From contig JAIBAM010000008.1 of the NCBI GenBank assembly GCA_019695175.1, positions 1 to 64,000 of the forward strand: a stretch of DNA of 64,000 bases, in the 5' to 3' direction. Positions 61,109 to 64,000 of this stretch are shown here, one piece after another. A program made the position numbers and the translations under genes. Position 1 is the first letter of the stretch, and every line of letters starts with the position of its first letter. Source of the DNA: Bdellovibrionales bacterium. GTDB taxonomy: Bacteria > Bdellovibrionota > Bdellovibrionia > Bdellovibrionales > UBA1609. The notes below the pieces were generated by a model. The model ran no database searches, was not told the DNA's origin, and saw only the letters and a program-made list of their open reading frames with translations.

Positions 61109-61702
61109 TTATTTTGTAATGAGCTGTGAAAGTTTTTTTATTGTTTGCGCCCGATGGGAAAACTGATTTTTATATGCAACCCCAAGCTCTGCAAATGTTT
61201 TCGTTTCACCCTGGGGAATAAATACTGGATCATATCCAAATCCGTATTGACCACGCAATTTCTCTGCAATTGTGCCTTGAATCACTCCCTCAATGACCTC
61301 TTCTTGGCCTCCTGATGGTGGTAACACCACCAAGACACATCTCATAAGTGCTTTTCGGTTTTGTGGAGATCGTAGTTGCATCATTTTTAATAACTTAGCC
61401 ATGTTTTCTTGATCAGAGGCATGCTCACCTGCATAACGAGCGGAATGAATTCCTGGAAGACCACCAAGCCCTTCCACCTCCAATCCGCTGTCATCTGCAA
61501 CCACCCAACATTGAGGTTTGACAGCCTTTAAATACCGCACCTTGATCCTTGCATTTTCTAAAAAGGTAACCCCGGTCTCTTTTGGATGGGAAAAAACACT
61601 TAACTCCGAACTGGAATGGACTTCAATTCCTTTACCATTAAGCAAACTTTTAAACTCATTAAGCTTCCCTTGATTTGAGGTCGCTATCCATAATTGAATC
61701 AC
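61109..61702 (-). CDS. rdgB: dITP/XTP pyrophosphatase (RdgB/HAM1)
   Basis: The 197-aa enzyme removes non-canonical purine nucleotides. Motifs: IATSNQGKLNEFKSLL, ETGVTFLENARIKVRYL, VADDSGLEVEGLGGLPGIHSARYAGEHA (catalytic Asp and substrate loop), EGVIQGTIAEKLRGQYGFGYDPVFIPQGETKTFAEL and SHRAQTIKKL. It overlaps rph by four bases, the common rph-rdgB pair. Confidence 0.96.
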   Translation of the reverse strand: MIQLWIATSNQGKLNEFKSLLNGKGIEVHSSSELSVFSHPKETGVTFLENARIKVRYLKAVKPQCWVVADDSGLEVEGLGGLPGIHSARYAGEHASDQENMAKLLKMMQLRSPQNRKALMRCVLVVLPPSGGQEEVIEGVIQGTIAEKLRGQYGFGYDPVFIPQGETKTFAELGVAYKNQFSHRAQTIKKLSQLITK

Positions 61703-62460
61703 TGGGCTTCGCCTCTTCCGGATTCATGAGTAAAATAGGTCCTAGGATATAATTTTTTTAACACCTTTTCTTGAGCAAGAAAAATCTCTTCACATCCCTT
61801 AAAAGCCAGTTTCGCCATTTGCTCCATCTGAGTTTGAGTAAAACTAGAACCTTCTCCTGTTCCTTGAATTTCCACAAAACGTTGGTGGTTGGTAATAACA
61901 AAATTCATATCTGTTCCACAGGAAGAGTCTTCGTCGTAATTCAAATCAAGCAAAGGAATTTCCCGAACCAGTCCCACACTTACTGCAGCAACATAACATC
62001 GGAGAGGAAGCTCTTTTAAATCTCCACGATTTTTCAAAAATTGCAAAGCTAAAGCCAAAGCCACAAAACCACCACTGATGGCAGCTGTTCTGGTCCCACC
62101 ATCAGCCTCAATGACATCACAATCTACAGTTATTTGACGTTCCCCTAATTCCTTAAGATCAATAGAGGCCCTTAAGCTTCTTCCGATCAATCTTGAAATT
62201 TCCTGGGAACGACCTCCATTCAGAGATTTTTCCCTTTGAATTCTGGTGTGTGTTGATCGAGGCAACATCCCATATTCAGCTGTTACCCATCCTTGACCTG
62301 AGTTTTGTAACCATTTGGGTAAATTATTTTCAACCGTTGCGGTACAAATAAGTCGAGTTTTCCCAAAATGAATCTCGGCGCTGCCTTCAGCATGCCGTAT
62401 TACTTCAGGATAGATTTTAATTTCACGAATCTGTTCAGGTTTTCTTCCATCTATACGCAT
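61699..62460 (-). CDS. rph: Ribonuclease PH
   Basis: The 253-aa phosphorolytic exoribonuclease trims tRNA 3' ends. Motifs: MRIDGRKPEQIREIKI, AEGSAEIHFGKTRLICTATV, GWVTAEYGMLPRSTHTR, RSQEISRLIGRSLRASIDL, TVDCDVIEADGGTRTAAISGGFVAL, DLNYDEDSSCGTDMNFV and EIQGTGEGSSFTQTQM. It is 25 bases after the amidase gene and coupled to rdgB. Confidence 0.97.
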   Translation of the reverse strand: MRIDGRKPEQIREIKIYPEVIRHAEGSAEIHFGKTRLICTATVENNLPKWLQNSGQGWVTAEYGMLPRSTHTRIQREKSLNGGRSQEISRLIGRSLRASIDLKELGERQITVDCDVIEADGGTRTAAISGGFVALALALQFLKNRGDLKELPLRCYVAAVSVGLVREIPLLDLNYDEDSSCGTDMNFVITNHQRFVEIQGTGEGSSFTQTQMEQMAKLAFKGCEEIFLAQEKVLKKLYPRTYFTHESGRGEAQ

Positions 62461-62485
62461 TAATGTAATTTAGGCGGGCTTTGGG

Positions 62486-63310
62486 TCATTTGTCCATTAT
62501 TTCATTTTCGTAATAATGAATGATCCCATCGAAAAGGTTTTTGGCAACTCTTTTCTGATAAGAGGGGGAAGTCAGCAACTTAAACTCCTCCGTATGGGAA
62601 AGAAATCCAACTTCCACTAGAACACTTGGAATTTCAGGGTAACTCACCACAATAAAGGGAAGTTGCCGAATGGACCGAACCGGTGATTGGCCCTGCCAAT
62701 TTTTCTTTAGAGCTATTGCCAATCGACTACTTTGATAAAGTTGCTGATTTTTAAAAAGGTCTCCAATAATGGCCCTGACCTCAGTAGATACAACTGTCGG
62801 CAACAAATTGGCAGAGGGTAAATTATGGTTTTCAACACCTTTATGACCCAGTTCACTTTCTCTATGGGCTAAATAAAGTGAATCTTGATCTGGAGGTAAT
62901 TGATTTTGGAAATAAATCTCCATTCCCTTTGCGGTTAAATCTTTGGACCAATTCACATGGATACTTATTAAAATATCCGCCTTAAACTTCTGAGCTCTTT
63001 GTAAGCGCTGTTCAGGGGCAACATATTCATTTTCTGCATGGGAAATTTGTGTGGAAACTGACACCGAACCTTTCGATAACAATGTCACCAGCTCTTGAGC
63101 AATATCGAAGGTTATATCCGATTCCTTTATAGTTTGAGAAGTCGCCCCCGCATCCACACCACCGTGACCAGGATCTACAAACACACGAAAATTTCTTTTT
63201 TTACTCGCCAAGTCCTTAGAGAACTTAGTTCTTTCCGCAATAGACGCCTCAGTACTTACAGAAATGAAAGGGACAATAATTAAAGCTGAGTAAATGAAGA
63301 CGAGAAACAT
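62486..63310 (-). CDS. N-acetylmuramoyl-L-alanine amidase (AmiC type)
   Basis: The 274-aa exported amidase has a signal peptide (LVFIYSALIIVPFISVSTEAS) and an Amidase_3 domain: VFVDPGHGGVDAGATS (Zn-binding His, about 48), SDITFDIAQELVTLL, YVAPEQRLQRAQKFKADILISIHVNWSKD (second His) and VPSVLVEVGFLSHTEE (catalytic Glu, seen as IPSVLVEVGFLS). It cleaves the peptide stem from glycan during division or remodelling. No AMIN domain. A terminator lies upstream (63403-63444). Confidence 0.93.
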   Translation of the reverse strand: MFLVFIYSALIIVPFISVSTEASIAERTKFSKDLASKKRNFRVFVDPGHGGVDAGATSQTIKESDITFDIAQELVTLLSKGSVSVSTQISHAENEYVAPEQRLQRAQKFKADILISIHVNWSKDLTAKGMEIYFQNQLPPDQDSLYLAHRESELGHKGVENHNLPSANLLPTVVSTEVRAIIGDLFKNQQLYQSSRLAIALKKNWQGQSPVRSIRQLPFIVVSYPEIPSVLVEVGFLSHTEEFKLLTSPSYQKRVAKNLFDGIIHYYENEIMDK

Positions 63311-63852
63311 TCTGCTATTTTAAAAAAATAACCGCCATCTTAACAGCCAAGTTATACATTCCCTGCCATAGTCGATAAAAGGTCTTGAAAAGCCCGGATT
63401 ATAAAAAAAAAGCGACCTGGAGGTAAGGGGGGTACCAGGTCGCTAAGGGGGGGATATACCTAATTACATAAGCAACTTACATGCCAACCCCGGAAGGACT
63501 TTAACCACTTACATTGCTGGAGTACAGCACTCTACCGGAACAAAATTTGTAATAATTACAGCCAATTTTTGTCACTGACTGAAAAGTTCTTCCCTTAGGG
63601 AAGTACTTCTTCTTAAAAAGTTTTTAATGCGGCTCATTAAGAAATTGATTTTATTAGATAAATTATATCCACTTACAACAAGTCCCAATCTCTAACCAAC
63701 AGACTAAATTTTACAATTAACGCACAATATAAAATGTATAGTGATGCGGCAAAGGCATAAAATGATTCTATGCATTAGTAAACTAGACTTAAGTTCAGCC
63801 GATAAGTCATGAGCTCCCAATTTGATTGACGCTATTGTTTGGAGGAACTGCA
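63311..63852. other. Intergenic region with leftward terminator; possible small RNA
   Basis: 542 bases lie between the amidase and a rightward secreted-protein gene. It holds a strong minus-strand terminator (63403-63444) and, to its right, a GC-richer stretch (about 63445-63545) with short pairing segments such as GAGT/ACTC. Because the terminator lies upstream of the amidase, it must end a transcript that starts further right: either a small RNA or an attenuated leader of the amidase operon. The remainder (63546-63852) is AT-rich and likely holds the promoter of the rightward gene. Confidence 0.45.
63403..63444 (-). terminator. Strong intrinsic terminator on the minus strand
   Basis: AGCGACCTGG (63411-63420) and CCAGGTCGCT (63435-63444) pair perfectly over 10 bases with a 14-base loop. 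On the minus strand the stem is followed by nine T (63403-63411). This is a textbook intrinsic terminator, but no protein-coding gene on that strand ends just upstream of it. Confidence 0.85.
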
Positions 63853-64000
63853 ATGTCAAAAATCTTACAAAGTAAGGCCCGACATCAAATAAAAGCATCG
63901 ATTAAACTACTAATCCAATCCGTTTTGCTGACTTCATTAAGCTTTGGAGGAGGATGGTTTAACGTTGCCTTTGCTAAGCAAAGCTCTTGGCGTGAAAAAG
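63853..64000 (+). CDS. Start of a secreted protein, truncated by the window
   Basis: ATG 63853 has GGAGGA six bases upstream. The 49 codons visible encode a long signal peptide: a basic MSKILQSKARHQIKASIK, a hydrophobic LLIQSVLLTSLSFGGGWFNVAF and a likely cleavage at A-F-A, then KQSSWREK. The frame continues beyond the window, so function cannot be told. Divergent from the amidase operon. Confidence 0.75.
   Translation, partial: MSKILQSKARHQIKASIKLLIQSVLLTSLSFGGGWFNVAFAKQSSWREK

Noticed and set aside
63704-63898. Leftward 64-codon frame at the right end.
   Set aside because: Its first part is antisense to the signal-peptide gene starting at 63853, with no ribosome-binding site or protein-like motif.

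Overview
The window reads as a compact, AT-rich chromosome segment of a Gram-negative bacterium. It carries a Tol envelope system, lipoproteins, outer-membrane-like secreted proteins, MotA/MotB stators, LipA/LipB/SfsA, SUF iron-sulfur assembly and multi-step two-component signalling. The mix, with many secreted proteins of unknown function, fits Bdellovibrionota (Bdellovibrio or Pseudobdellovibrio type) best. That assignment is inferred from protein style, not from any marker search.

Bases 1 to about 5230 look like an integrated mobile element abutting the 3' end of a tRNA-Asn gene (5232-5307). Reading leftward from the tRNA: tyrosine integrase, a perfect 16-bp inverted repeat whose loop resembles a pT181-type rolling-circle nick site, a 92-residue protein, a membrane-anchored FtsK/TcpA-like ATPase, a Rep_trans/MobT-like replication initiator or relaxase, a coiled-coil reading frame with an in-frame stop at codon 5, a papain/C39-like protein and a 58-residue protein. 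Beyond these lie a truncated methyltransferase fragment and the start of a transposase-like gene. The order coupling ATPase then Rep_trans protein is that of the Tn916/ICEBs1 DNA-processing module. No conjugation pore is visible and the far attachment site was not found.

Bases 5800-20200 hold a KefB-type antiporter, Dus, an ABC transporter whose ATPase lacks two catalytic residues, MtgA, an NAD-dependent epimerase, a cNMP-binding protein with MotA/MotB, and a leftward tolQ-tolR-tolA-tolB-cyclophilin operon headed by a catalytically degenerate GDPD-like protein. Bases 20500-26430 are an Rrf2 regulator plus sufB-C-D-S-nfu operon, followed by a UvrD/PcrA helicase.

Bases 28900-40600 hold rplM-rpsI, truA, several secreted proteins (one with a C-terminal CFIATAAY domain), asd, pssA and a DGK1/SEC59-like kinase. 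Bases 40800-47150 hold a DsbA-like lipoprotein, sfsA and the lipoate/2-oxoacid dehydrogenase set lipA-E2-lpd-lipB, in which lipB seems to start at AUA overlapping the lpd stop. Bases 47800-53000 form a signalling cluster (hybrid kinase, Hpt protein, OmpR-type regulator, lone receiver) with two small HPF/RaiA-like proteins.

Bases 53000-64000 hold two SDRs, a MerP/MerT-like pair, an NAPE-PLD-type hydrolase, lipoproteins, a Gcr-type membrane protein, rdgB-rph, an AmiC-type amidase, a strong leftward terminator that may end a small RNA, and the start of a secreted protein running off the window. All functions come from reading motifs by eye; no database search was run.
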